This document shows, piece after piece, positions 1-9,500 of a DNA stretch of 64,000 nucleotides. The stretch is from Marchantia polymorpha subsp. ruderalis (lineage: Eukaryota; Streptophyta; Marchantiopsida; Marchantiales; Marchantiaceae). Numbering within the stretch: position 1 is the first letter of the stretch; the number at the start of each line of letters is the position of its first letter. Under the pieces are notes generated by a model. It searched no databases. It saw only the letters and a list, made by a program, of their open reading frames with translations, and had not been told where the DNA came from. The stretch spans positions 24,701,501 to 24,765,500 of the forward strand of contig AP031355.1 of assembly GCA_037833965.1 (NCBI GenBank), given 5' to 3'. Both the position numbers and the translations under genes were made by a program.

Positions 1-1
1 C

Positions 2-2701
2 TCGCGCGGATTACGTCCGCATGTTGACCGGTGGACAGTCCAAGATTGGGCGCAGGCGTTGGGAAGATGTGCTGGCATGCCAGGGCATCTCCTTTTCGAC
101 AGTGAGAGCATCAAGGTGACCAAACAAGAAGAGGCGCAATTTGTGGAGCTGTTCAAGACCGGGAGGTCTACCAAGAATGGGTACAGGACCCGTGATTACA
201 AGGATCGATTTCGCCGGACTTTGTCCGCGGCGCTGATGCAATTACTGCAGCCGCACCGCGCCTGCTACATCACATTGTGGCAGGTCTCTTTTGTGGAGTG
301 CGTCATCGAGGGAACTCCAATTCACTGGGCGAGCATCCTGCACAGGGTGATGCGACAGCACGCGTTTGAGGAGAAGGGGGGAACTCTAAACCATCTTTCT
401 CCTTTCCTCATCAATTTTTATCGACAGCGGAATTGTTTGACAGCGGCGGAGCTTGAACATTTTCCGCCATTGTCCATCGACCATCCCGGGAAGTATGTGC
501 GGGAGAACGAGGTCGACACGGACGCAGAGGAGTCCCCGACTTCTACCCCATCAAGACGGAGAGACGAAGGGAGACACACCCCTGCGGCGCGAGTGCCGCG
601 GAAGCGGCGATGGAGGGAAGAGTCTGAAGAGGAGCAGCATCAAGAACCCTCTGCTCCCATTCGACCGCGGCCGCTGTGCGAGCCATACAGCCGGCCGAAG
701 CAGAAGGCACGCAGACTGGTGTTACCAGCTGACAGTGCAGACACGGCGACGATTGCGACGGAGATAGGAAGTGCGTCGCCAGAGAGGCGAGAAGAAGCGC
801 AGACGACCGCAGGAGCAACGGGCCACGCTGCAACCTCGTCGGGAGAGAGGCCGCCTACGGGCCAGGGGCCTCCGGAGTTACCACGTGCGATGCGGACAGA
901 TGTTCCGTTTGCACACAGGCGAACCTCCGCGGACGGACGAGCCTCCGCGGACCGGCGAACACAAGTGGACGTGGATCTACGCTTACGCGTGGGAAGGAGC
1001 AGTCCGCCTGTGCACAGGTCGCCTGTGCACAGAACACCTCCGCACGTGCCGCCTGTGCACAGGCAAGAATCACCCCCGTTCCAACGCAGGAAGGGGAAGG
1101 AGCCGGCGGAAGAACCGCCTACGAGACACCGGCCCTCGGGGCCAGACCCACCGGCGCACCACGCGCCGCAATTTGCGCCTTCGGCGCCAGGGCCTTCGAG
1201 CCGAGGAGATACGAGTAGAGAGCGTGCGGAGGCCGCACCATCGGCGGGAAGTCCGCCGATAGATGCGCCTTCGGCGGTAGGGCCTATATGCCAAGGAACA
1301 TCGGGCGTGCGGCCCCCGGCCATGTCGCCTTCGGCGATAGATGTCCGCGGCGCTACGCCTGCGGCGGACAAGGCGCCGGCAAATGCGCCTGCGCACGGGC
1401 CGGGCACAGCCCCCACGGACCGATCAAGGGAGCAGCAGACGATGGAGCGGAGCGACTGTCCGCGGGATGAAATCTCGATGCGCGATGCGCAATCCAACCC
1501 CGCGCAGCCACCCTCCGCTCAATCGCCTTCGGCGGCGGACGACGGCGACAGAGAGAACGCGGTAGGCAATCAACAAGCGAGCGACGGGGATGCCGCTCGG
1601 GTACATTCGCCTTCCGCCTTAGACATTTTGGCGACGAGCAGCGAAGCTGCAGCCGTGCCTTCGCAGGCAGCACACGTCGAGGACGTGCAGCCCCACTCGG
1701 GGCAGTCGCCGACGCAATCAATGGCGACTGAAATTCTCCACTCGGATGATGACGACGGAGGCTCCACGGAAGAAATGTCAGAAGCAGAAGACACCGAGGA
1801 GGAGGAGGAGGAAATTGTTGGAGCGCCGGCGGCGGCGCTCTCTGAGCAGGTGATTCCGTTGCTGCGGTACTTGGATCGCAAGGTCGATAAATACGCCGAC
1901 CCACTCCAGCCGGGATCTTACATCGAGTTAGTGCGCAGGCGGACTCGCACTAAAGTCCACACCAGCAAGCTATTAGCTAGAGTGGACCAGGAGTTGAGGG
2001 ACTTGAAGGAGAAGCATGAGTGCTTGTGGGGTCAGTACAAGCTTAATCAGAAGTTCTACAAGCACACCGAGAAGATGAAGGATGAGAAACTGGGCGAGCT
2101 CACCAAGGAGCAGGTGAAGGTCAAGGAAGCACTCGTTTCTGAGCAGGCCCAGAATCGGATTTTGTCAGAGGAGCTCGTGCGACAGACGCGGTTGTTGGAA
2201 CAATGTCAGCTCGCACGGCAGGCGGATGAAGAATTAATCCGCGGTTTGCAGTCAGAGTGTGGCGAATTGAGAGCGCAACGTGCTGAAGCCGAATCGCAAT
2301 TAGTGATGATTGAAGAGGATCGCAGGAAGGAGGCGGATCGCACGAAGGTGGAGACGGCGAGGCGAGTCGCCCACTGTCTCAAGGGCTACGCCCACTGGGA
2401 AGTGAAGGCGCAGGAGAAACTCACACTGCGTGAGTTTGAATTGCGCGCAGCCGGGTTGTTGTCAGGCGACAGTAGGAGTCGGCGGAAGGTAGCGAAGAAG
2501 CTCGAGGCCTTTCTGTCGAAGGCACAGGATACCATGTCCGCCCTCGAGGGGGAGGTGTCCGCGGCGTTGCAGCGGTTGGGACTGCGCAGTCGAGCGGAAG
2601 AGTGGCAGGGTAGGGAGTTAGTGCGCGGCAGTCGGCCGCGCAGGAGACGTAGTACAGGTTCCGCGGAGTGTAGTGTAGCGTGGTTCCGTGCAGGCGTGTA
2701 G
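2..2701 (+). CDS. ORF1-A, U3-encoded protein (N-terminus outside window)
   Basis: Open frame from the window edge to a stop at 2699-2701, matching residues from about 140 onward of the 1050-aa copy at 10730-13882. The first half of the conserved N-terminal domain is cut off; the rest follows (TRDYKDRFRR, GTLNHLSPFLINFYRQ). Then come a Pro/Ser/Arg/Ala-rich disordered stretch, an acidic run (DDDDGGSTEEMSEAEDTEEE) and a coiled coil that begins after LLRYLDRK. I do not recognise a known family with certainty. It lies wholly in U3, upstream of the LTR's own TATA box, so this 5' copy would need another promoter; the 3' LTR copy would be carried on the genomic RNA. The frame is open as far as visible. 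Confidence 0.85.
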   Translation, partial: SRGLRPHVDRWTVQDWAQALGRCAGMPGHLLFDSESIKVTKQEEAQFVELFKTGRSTKNGYRTRDYKDRFRRTLSAALMQLLQPHRACYITLWQVSFVECVIEGTPIHWASILHRVMRQHAFEEKGGTLNHLSPFLINFYRQRNCLTAAELEHFPPLSIDHPGKYVRENEVDTDAEESPTSTPSRRRDEGRHTPAARVPRKRRWREESEEEQHQEPSAPIRPRPLCEPYSRPKQKARRLVLPADSADTATIATEIGSASPERREEAQTTAGATGHAATSSGERPPTGQGPPELPRAMRTDVPFAHRRTSADGRASADRRTQVDVDLRLRVGRSSPPVHRSPVHRTPPHVPPVHRQESPPFQRRKGKEPAEEPPTRHRPSGPDPPAHHAPQFAPSAPGPSSRGDTSRERAEAAPSAGSPPIDAPSAVGPICQGTSGVRPPAMSPSAIDVRGATPAADKAPANAPAHGPGTAPTDRSREQQTMERSDCPRDEISMRDAQSNPAQPPSAQSPSAADDGDRENAVGNQQASDGDAARVHSPSALDILATSSEAAAVPSQAAHVEDVQPHSGQSPTQSMATEILHSDDDDGGSTEEMSEAEDTEEEEEEIVGAPAAALSEQVIPLLRYLDRKVDKYADPLQPGSYIELVRRRTRTKVHTSKLLARVDQELRDLKEKHECLWGQYKLNQKFYKHTEKMKDEKLGELTKEQVKVKEALVSEQAQNRILSEELVRQTRLLEQCQLARQADEELIRGLQSECGELRAQRAEAESQLVMIEEDRRKEADRTKVETARRVAHCLKGYAHWEVKAQEKLTLREFELRAAGLLSGDSRSRRKVAKKLEAFLSKAQDTMSALEGEVSAALQRLGLRSRAEEWQGRELVRGSRPRRRRSTGSAECSVAWFRAGV

Positions 2702-2737
2702 CGTAGTGCAGTGTAGTGCTAGGTAGGACTTAGAAGG

Positions 2738-2746
2738 TATAAAATA
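2738..2746 (+). promoter_or_regulatory. TATA box of the E1 5' LTR with adjacent stem-loop
   Basis: TATAAAATA lies 37 bp after the ORF1 stop codon. A perfect 6-bp inverted repeat (CCAGGC ... GCCTGG, 2750-2766, 5-nt loop) follows at about the distance where transcription should begin. The same pair occurs in every LTR here that retains this region. Promoter function is inferred from sequence and position. Confidence 0.75.
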
Positions 2747-3728
2747 GTTCCAGGCGGTTTGCCTGGGGTTCTTTCCCATCAGAAGTGCAGATCAGGAACC
2801 CATTTCCTTTGCGTGTTTGTGTCCTTGAGTTCTGTCACCACGCACGAGGAGTTACAACTTAGCGTTCCGCATTTTGTAGCTGAAGGCCTTCGGCCGAATG
2901 TTCAGAGCTAGTACATTGGTTAGAGACTTGAGTAGTTCAGATCTGCACCTGCGGGTGACTGCCGATGCTCAGAGCCGGTGACTAGTTAGATACTTGAACA
3001 GTTTCGCCCCTACACCTTCGAGTGTTTCTTTCTGATTGTACTCCTTGGGATTTTTCCCCTGAATGCCAAAGTGAAGTTTTGCTACTTCGTGTAAGCCTTG
3101 GTTGTAAATTCAGGTTACGCTGCAGCAGGTGCCTTGAGGGTAACCCCTGTAGTATTTCTGGGAATGACAAGTGCCTGAGAATTCAAACTCTTCAATAGAC
3201 TGTTGTTGTGTTACTGGAATGTTTCTCAGTGAGTCCTTCAGTGCGGACCTGTGTTCTCTGCGCGTTTTGTGAGTTGAGAGTGTTGTTCACCGCGTAGGAG
3301 TGACTTCGATCCGAAGTAGGCAGTCCAAACCGGGTTTCCTACACTAGCAGCAAGCTAGTGGAAGTGTTGTAAAAGCCGGAGTTGGGAGTCACTGCCCGCA
3401 GTTTTGTCGAGTGTGCTCGCGAGAGACTTTCCCCCTGAAATCTTGAAGTAGAGGTCCTAACGGATCTCTGGGTGGTGTTTCTGTAGTTTCAGGTGTGTGT
3501 GTGTGTGTTACGCTGCACTGTGCGACCTCCGAGTGCGCTCCGAGTGGACACTTGCAGTATTTCTGGGAGTGACAGTTGCCTGAGAATTCAAACTCCTCAA
3601 TAGTCTGTTAAAACGTGACACTTTGTACCCTGTGTGTTCCTCTGTCCCTGTGGGTTCGACCTTTCTACCACTATATTGCAGTTTTAGCCTTTAGTGGGTT
3701 ATTACATAAGAAGCCGACAACTTCTTTT

Positions 3729-3746
3729 TGGCGCCGCTGCCGGGGA
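3729..3746 (+). promoter_or_regulatory. Primer binding site, tRNA-Asp type (E1)
   Basis: TGGCGCCGCTGCCGGGGA is complementary to the 3' end of plant tRNA-Asp(GUC) with one mismatch (established for Athila-like elements). It lies 22 nt after the LTR end rather than the usual 0-5. The spacer folds into AAGAAG ... CTTCTT. Confidence 0.85.
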
Positions 3747-3792
3747 CAGTTGCGTCAACACCGGGGTTTTTACGAGCAGCCATGCTCGGTGA

Positions 3793-6624
3793 ATGTCGAC
3801 TGGGGCTGGCGGGAGCAACCTAAGTGCTAGAGCTGTCCGCAAGTTCCGACGAGATTCAGAGAAGGCCGTGGAAGAGACACGGCGCCAAAACAAGAAAACA
3901 CCAAAAAGAGTACCTAAGCCTAGTTCGGCCGACATCCTTGGGGAACCTACCCCCGACGACTCGGAACCAAACTTGGTGCTTACAGTTCTACTAGATATTC
4001 CTTGCACGGACCCGCCTAGTGAAGTAGAACCGACCGCCCGAGAACCGTCGACAGACACACCGATGGCGGACGGACAAGCCAATGTGCGGCTACCTCAGCC
4101 GATTACTAAACATTCCTACCCGAAGTACAAAGGGAGTGGGGATGACGACGATGCAGATTCATACATCAAGTTGTTCGAGTCGGTGTCTATTGCCAATCGC
4201 GAGATCGCAGACGACGACCGACTAAGGATCTTTCCAAGCCTTCTGCGGAAGAAAGCGAGGAGCTGGTACAATCACGAGAGCATCGATCCGACTGGGTTGA
4301 CAACATGGGCCCAGCTGAAGGAGAAGTTCCTTCGCCGCTTCCGCGAGCTCGGCTACGACAGCCGGGTTTTGACAAAGTTACGTAATTTGCAGCGAGAGAA
4401 GAAGGAGAGTCTGCATGACTACACTGAGAGATTTCTGGACCTCCTCGACAGAATACCGAAAATAGGACCAGGGTCCCCTTTCTCGGTACAACAAGCTGTG
4501 GATTGGTACGTGACCGGTTTAACTCGGGAGATGGAGACTTTTTGCCGACGCAGCAAGTGCGACACTATTGAGGATGTGATTGCATCGGCAGAAGCCTTCG
4601 AAACTTCCACTCTCAACCGAAGAGGGAGAGAGAGACGGGAGTCGAAGGAACGAAAACCGAAGGGAGGGCGAAGACGACGTAGAGGTACAACTCCGTCATC
4701 GGAGGAATCGTCTTCGGACGAGAACCGTTCTTCATCCGAAGAAGAGGAAACCTCATCGTCGGAGGAGGAGAAGAAGAGGAAGAAGCATGGGTCAGCAAAG
4801 AAAAAGGGCATCCGACGAGTGACTACGGACAGAGCGCCGGGAGATATAGCTTCGAAGATGGAGACCCTTGTGAAGGACTTCGCCGATCTCAAGGTTCAAG
4901 TGGTAGGCGGGCATGATCGCAGAAAATCACCCGGGAGAGTGCGAGCGAACTTATGGTGTACTACGTGCGGGGCGGTGGGACATGCAAACACCGAGTGCCT
5001 TACCACCCGGCCGACATATCCAGTCAACGCATTAGAGTGGGCGCAACCGTACTATGGAGAACACCCTCAGTACTATGGAGAGGCTAGCGAAGAGACAGCC
5101 TACGCCGTCCAGTCGGTTCCTACCCCTCCTGCAGTTTCAGCAATGCAAGTCCCACGATATATTCCGGTGGATCGGGCCACTACGGTACCTGTGAGGCGGA
5201 GAGCACCTCCAGGGACGTTTGACCCACCGCCACCGCGAGCTTGTTATAATTGCGGGGAAGTTGGGCACTTCTCACCGCAGTGTCCCCATCCAAAAAGGCA
5301 AAACGATTATGCTCCGACATGTAGTAATTGCAAGAAGATCGGGCATACTGCGCCAGAGTGTGATCAGCCACCAGTCCCTCGGCCAGCGGTACGATTTGTG
5401 AACACTCCTGCCAAGGAGGACGTGCAAGTTAACCAGGTCGAAGTAGGTTCAGACGGGGATGGCGAAGACGAAGAATGGCCGGCTGAAGAGGTTATGTGCG
5501 CACGGGTCGAAACTCGTAGTTCCAAGAAATCGAAGGAGCAAGAGCGTGACACTCGCAAGCACGAACGGAGAACCGCCGACCCGACGGGAAAAGGAAAGGA
5601 GAAGACATCCAGCAAGTCCGACTTGCGACCTGCTCGGAAGTCTTCGGCTGCGCGAGAGGCACCAGCAGTGCGCCCCCAGACGGCAGTCGAGGACGAGCCA
5701 GTGCGCCTACTGAAACGGGACTATGCTCCGGATATCCGCAACGAGGTAACCAACCTGTTGAAGGAAGCGATCCGCACGCAAAAGGACCCACCGCGGCCAG
5801 ACTTGACCTCCTCCCTTGGGGCGAAGTTAGCAGCCACCGTGGAACCTCGCAGAGCGTCGCCGACCCCGGCGACCCAACGCGCCCACTATGACTTGGTTGA
5901 AGATCTCGGGAGTCGAAAAGTGAACATCACGTTCAAGCAGCTCTTGGAGGACAATAAGACGTATCGGAGAATGTTGATGCTTTCGCTACGGCATCCGCGG
6001 AAGCCGCGCGCATCCACATCCTCTCAAGTATATCAAGTGGAGAGCGAAGACCAAGGGCCACCCGAGATCGATGTGGAAATAGCAGGATGTTGTGTACGCA
6101 GAGTGCCAATCGACTCTGGATCAGGAGTCAACATAATGACGGAGGATACAGCGAGAGCCTTGGGGTTCAGTCAATACGAACCCTCGAAGCGTGTGTTGAG
6201 ATTAGCGGATCAGACGCGGAGAATGCCTGCAGGTATGCTGCGCAATGTCAAGACAACCATCGGGGGTGCGGACTTTCGGTTGACGTATATCATCCTTCAA
6301 CCGATGATGAAGCAGGGCTATGACGTTCTGCTCGGGCGACCATGGCTATATGGTGCACAAGTCAGATGTGATTGGCGAAGACATCGCCTTAAGTTTCCTC
6401 ATCCTTCGGAACCGACCAAAACCATTACGGTGCCCTGGAATAGGGTCAAGCACGAAGGAGAGACCCCATCGACAAGTGCAGGTTACACATCGGGCGAGGA
6501 CAGTGAGTCGACCGCGCGATCGGATTCCAGTGGTACCGAATCCGATTACTTCGTGGGATTCGTTGCCTGCTGTTCGGTGGAAGAAGAAGAAGAGCCGGAA
6601 GCTATTCAGCCGGAAGACGAATAG
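3793..6624 (+). CDS. gag-pro: Gag-protease polyprotein of E1 (943 aa)
   Basis: Structural protein and protease of the virus-like particle. Residues about 120-270 match the retrotransposon Gag/capsid fold (RARSWYNHES-type core, FLRRFRELGY). A Ser/Glu-rich charged linker follows (SSSEEEETSSSEEE). Three CCHC zinc knuckles are visible: C389-C392-H397-C402, C484-C487-H492-C497 and C510-C513-H518-C523. The aspartic protease active site is DSGSG at residue 774, followed by a retropepsin-like region with LLGRPWLY. The frame is open and ends at a UAG in leaky context; pol continues in the same frame. The start is the first ATG after the primer binding site (MSTGAGGSNLSAR), shared by the E3 copy. The B-family homologues start MSTSDSVGNLSAR. 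Confidence 0.95.
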   Translation: MSTGAGGSNLSARAVRKFRRDSEKAVEETRRQNKKTPKRVPKPSSADILGEPTPDDSEPNLVLTVLLDIPCTDPPSEVEPTAREPSTDTPMADGQANVRLPQPITKHSYPKYKGSGDDDDADSYIKLFESVSIANREIADDDRLRIFPSLLRKKARSWYNHESIDPTGLTTWAQLKEKFLRRFRELGYDSRVLTKLRNLQREKKESLHDYTERFLDLLDRIPKIGPGSPFSVQQAVDWYVTGLTREMETFCRRSKCDTIEDVIASAEAFETSTLNRRGRERRESKERKPKGGRRRRRGTTPSSEESSSDENRSSSEEEETSSSEEEKKRKKHGSAKKKGIRRVTTDRAPGDIASKMETLVKDFADLKVQVVGGHDRRKSPGRVRANLWCTTCGAVGHANTECLTTRPTYPVNALEWAQPYYGEHPQYYGEASEETAYAVQSVPTPPAVSAMQVPRYIPVDRATTVPVRRRAPPGTFDPPPPRACYNCGEVGHFSPQCPHPKRQNDYAPTCSNCKKIGHTAPECDQPPVPRPAVRFVNTPAKEDVQVNQVEVGSDGDGEDEEWPAEEVMCARVETRSSKKSKEQERDTRKHERRTADPTGKGKEKTSSKSDLRPARKSSAAREAPAVRPQTAVEDEPVRLLKRDYAPDIRNEVTNLLKEAIRTQKDPPRPDLTSSLGAKLAATVEPRRASPTPATQRAHYDLVEDLGSRKVNITFKQLLEDNKTYRRMLMLSLRHPRKPRASTSSQVYQVESEDQGPPEIDVEIAGCCVRRVPIDSGSGVNIMTEDTARALGFSQYEPSKRVLRLADQTRRMPAGMLRNVKTTIGGADFRLTYIILQPMMKQGYDVLLGRPWLYGAQVRCDWRRHRLKFPHPSEPTKTITVPWNRVKHEGETPSTSAGYTSGEDSESTARSDSSGTESDYFVGFVACCSVEEEEEPEAIQPEDE

Positions 6625-6630
6625 CAATTA
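6622..6630 (+). promoter_or_regulatory. Leaky stop UAG-CAA-UUA between gag-pro and pol (E1)
   Basis: The gag-pro stop is TAG followed by CAATTA, which fits the tobamovirus read-through consensus UAG-CARYYA exactly. Pol follows in the same frame with no other stop in between. Suppression is inferred, not shown. Confidence 0.75.
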
Positions 6631-6633
6631 ACT

Positions 6634-9465
6634 GTGGGACTGGGAAGGAGTGAGACGAGTCACACTGAGGGCATTGTCGACCCTAGTGACTGTCACGAAG
6701 TACAACTCAGTCCCGGCAAGTGCTTGAAGGTATCAAGCGCAGTGAGAGGAGACGAGCTAAGGAAAGTACAGGCATTCCTTAGCCATTATGTCGACGTCTT
6801 CGCCTGGAAGATCGAAGACATGAAGGGGATACCTGCACGGTATGGGGAACACCGTATCGATTTACTGGACGACTCAGTACCCATACGACAGCGCCAGTAT
6901 CGCCTCAACCCAAAGTACTCCTTGCTAGTGAAAGAGGAGATAGATAAGTACTTGAGCGCTGGTATTATTTACCCTGTGCTCAGCAGCGAGTGGGTGTCGC
7001 CGATTGTTATCGTACCCAAGAAGTTGACGGGTAAGATACGAGTGTGTCAGGATTTCCGGAAGTTGAATGCAGCAACACGCAAGGATCATCACCCGTTACC
7101 ATTCACGGATGCCATTCTAGACCATGTCGCAGGACATGAATGTTATAGCTTCCTGGATGGGTTCTCAGGTTACAATCAGGTGTCTATCCGTGAACAGGAC
7201 AAGGATAAAACTACGTTCACAACCGACTGGGGAACTTACGCATACCACAAGATGCCCTTCGGTCTGTGCAACGCGCCTGCCACCTTTCAACGAATGATGA
7301 CCAATATCTTTCAGGAACAACTGAGGAAGTTCCTGGAAATATTCATAGATGACTTCTGTGTCTTTGGGAAGCGGTCTGAACACTTAAGTCACTTGAAGCA
7401 GACCTTCGATAAATGTAGAGAGAGCAGTTTATCACTGCATCCCGAGAAGTGCTTTTTCTTTATGACTAGTGGGATCTTGTTGGGTCATCGGGTCTCGGCA
7501 GACGGCATTGCGGTGGACGTCGAGAAGGTCAAGGTTATACTCGAGCTTGAGCCACCCACGAATCTAAGAGAGCTGCGAGCATTCCTGGGTCATGTGGGCT
7601 ACTACCGAAGATTCATACACATGTATGCAATACTGGCGGCGGACCTGACCAAGTTGTTGAAGAAGGACGAGCCCTATGCTTGGGGTGCGAACCAGCAGTC
7701 AGCATTTGAGGCTCTGAAAGCGAAACTCACGACTGCTCCCGTACTAAGGAGTCCAGACTGGAATCGACCATTCCATGTTTACGTTGACACCTCGGCATTC
7801 GCCATCGGTGTAGTACTGAGTCAAAAGGATGACAACAAAAAGGACTACCCGATCTACTTCGCGAGCCGACAGCTGTCTCTAGCAGAGCGGAAGTACACCA
7901 CGACGGAGAGAGAAGCGTTGGGGATGGTGTACTCCTGTAAAAAGTTCCGTCACTACCTAATCTGCTACGAGTTTGTGTTCCATGTGGACCACTACGCATT
8001 GCAACACCTAGTCAAGAAAGCCGACCTATCCGGTCGAATCGCCAGGTGGGTGTTGTTACTACAAGAGTTCACCTACACAGTCCAGACCAGGAAAGGGGTG
8101 CACCACGAAAATGCGGATTACTTGTCCCGATTATGGACCCAGCCGACAGAGGAGGAATTGGTGGACGATTTTCCAGATGAAGAGTTATTTCAGTTGTCTG
8201 CAGGACATGAGTCCCGCTATGCCGACCTGTATCGATATTTGCTAACCCTCCAGTGTCCCGAAGGCATGGATTTGGAACAGCGAACTGTCTTTATTCATAA
8301 GGCAGGCCCGTACCAACTCCAGCAGGGGGTTTTGTTCAAGAAGATGGCAGATGAGCGCTTATGTAGATGCCTGGAGGAATCAGAGGTACCAAGAATAGTG
8401 AGTGCGATGCATACAGAGGAGGCGGGTGGACACTATGCCACCCGGAACACGGTCACAAAGATCCTAAATGCGGGGTATTGGTGGCCGACCATGTTTAAGG
8501 ATGTTCTCGATTACATCCGCAAGTGCGACAGTTGCCAGAGGACGGGGAGACCGACGCCTACAACACGCTAGCCCCTGACTCCCATCATGCCTCTAGCACC
8601 TTTCGAAAAGTGGGGTATTGACTTTGTAGGGCCGATACAACCGGTGACTAGAAGTACACGAAGGCGCTACATTCTGGTAGCAACGGACTACGCCACCAAA
8701 ATGGTAGAGGCCAGGGCCACCAGAAGGGATGATGCTGCCACAGTGGCAGCATTCTTGTTTGAGTCAATCATCACACGCTACGGATGTCCCTTAGAGCTAG
8801 TCAGCGACCGGGGCACGCATTTTTTGAATCAGATCATCGAAGATCTGACACGGTATTTCCACATCAAGCACCGGAAGACTACTCCATACAATCCCAAAGC
8901 AAATGGACTGACGGAGAAGTCCAATGGTCTGCTGTGTAAAATACTACTCAAGGTCACGGTGAATCACGCTCACGACTGGGATACGAAGCTAGCAGCCGCT
9001 CTATGGGCGTACCGCACAGCTGAGAAGATCACGACCAAACAGACACCATACTTTCTGGTGTATGGGCAACACCCGATCCTCCCGATCGAATTTGAAGTAC
9101 CCACCCAACGAACATTGGATTTGCAGAGGATGGGCGCAGAGGAGAGTCAGCTCTACAGGTTACAGGAGGTCACGCTGCTGGATGAGAGGAGAAGAGACGC
9201 CGAAGATCGCACCAGGAAAATCCAGCTCCGCCGAAAGGAGAGATACGATAAAAAGATCAAACCGGTACTCCTGCAGGCGGGTGATTTGGCATTGCTCTAC
9301 GACAGCAGGCATGCTAGATTCCCAGGCAAACTGCACCTAAGGTGGATGGGCCCTTACAGGGTTGTCGAAGTTTTCCCGAATGGATCCATCCAACTTGCGG
9401 ACCTGGCCGGCGATTTGTTAGGCACCCGAGTGAACGGGTGGCGGTTGAAGAAATACCACATGTGA
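6634..9465 (+). pseudogene. pol: Pol region of E1: RT - RNase H - integrase, about one break
   Basis: Numbering follows the open 943-aa copy in E3. Reverse transcriptase spans about residues 80-260 with the catalytic box FIDDF (D239-D240). RNase H follows with HVYVDTSAF (D385), TTEREALGMVY, HVDHYALQHLV and ENADYLSRL. Integrase has an HHCC zinc region (about 593-636, ending CDSCQR) and the DDE triad D662, D725, E761, the last two 35 residues apart. The C-terminus (RWMGPYRVVEVFPNGSIQL) is a GPY/F-type module without a chromodomain. The domains can all be recognised; this copy has about one break. Frame and leaky UAG suggest that it was made as a Gag-Pro-Pol fusion by read-through. Confidence 0.92.
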
Positions 9466-9489
9466 GTGTTCGCGTGGGCGCTCACAATT

Positions 9490-9500
9490 GAGGAGGGGGG
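9490..9500 (+). promoter_or_regulatory. Polypurine tract of E1
   Basis: GAGGAGGGGGG, two bases before the LTR start TGTGGTACC; it should prime plus-strand DNA. The preceding sequence (TGTTCGCGTGGGCGCTCACA) is conserved between families A and B. Confidence 0.88.

Larger units (their letters stand above)
1..3706 (+). repeat. 5' LTR of E1 (family A), 3' two thirds only
   Basis: It begins inside ORF1 at the window edge and ends at GGGTTATTACA, 22 bp before the primer binding site. The stretch 2702-3706 has no gene: it holds the TATA box (2738-2746), the presumed transcription start, R and U5. U5 contains an internal duplication of about 55 bp (about 3150-3205 and 3552-3608, around CAGTATTTCTGGGAGTGACA) and a GT microsatellite (about 3491-3508). 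The U3/R border is inferred from the TATA box only. Confidence 0.93.

Noticed and set aside
3491-3508. GT/CA runs in each LTR as a regulatory Z-DNA element
   Set aside because: Length varies among copies like a normal microsatellite; nothing else supports a role.
5240-5365. Zinc-knuckle stretch as part of a host CCHC gene
   Set aside because: It lies in the middle of gag-pro with capsid and protease on either side.
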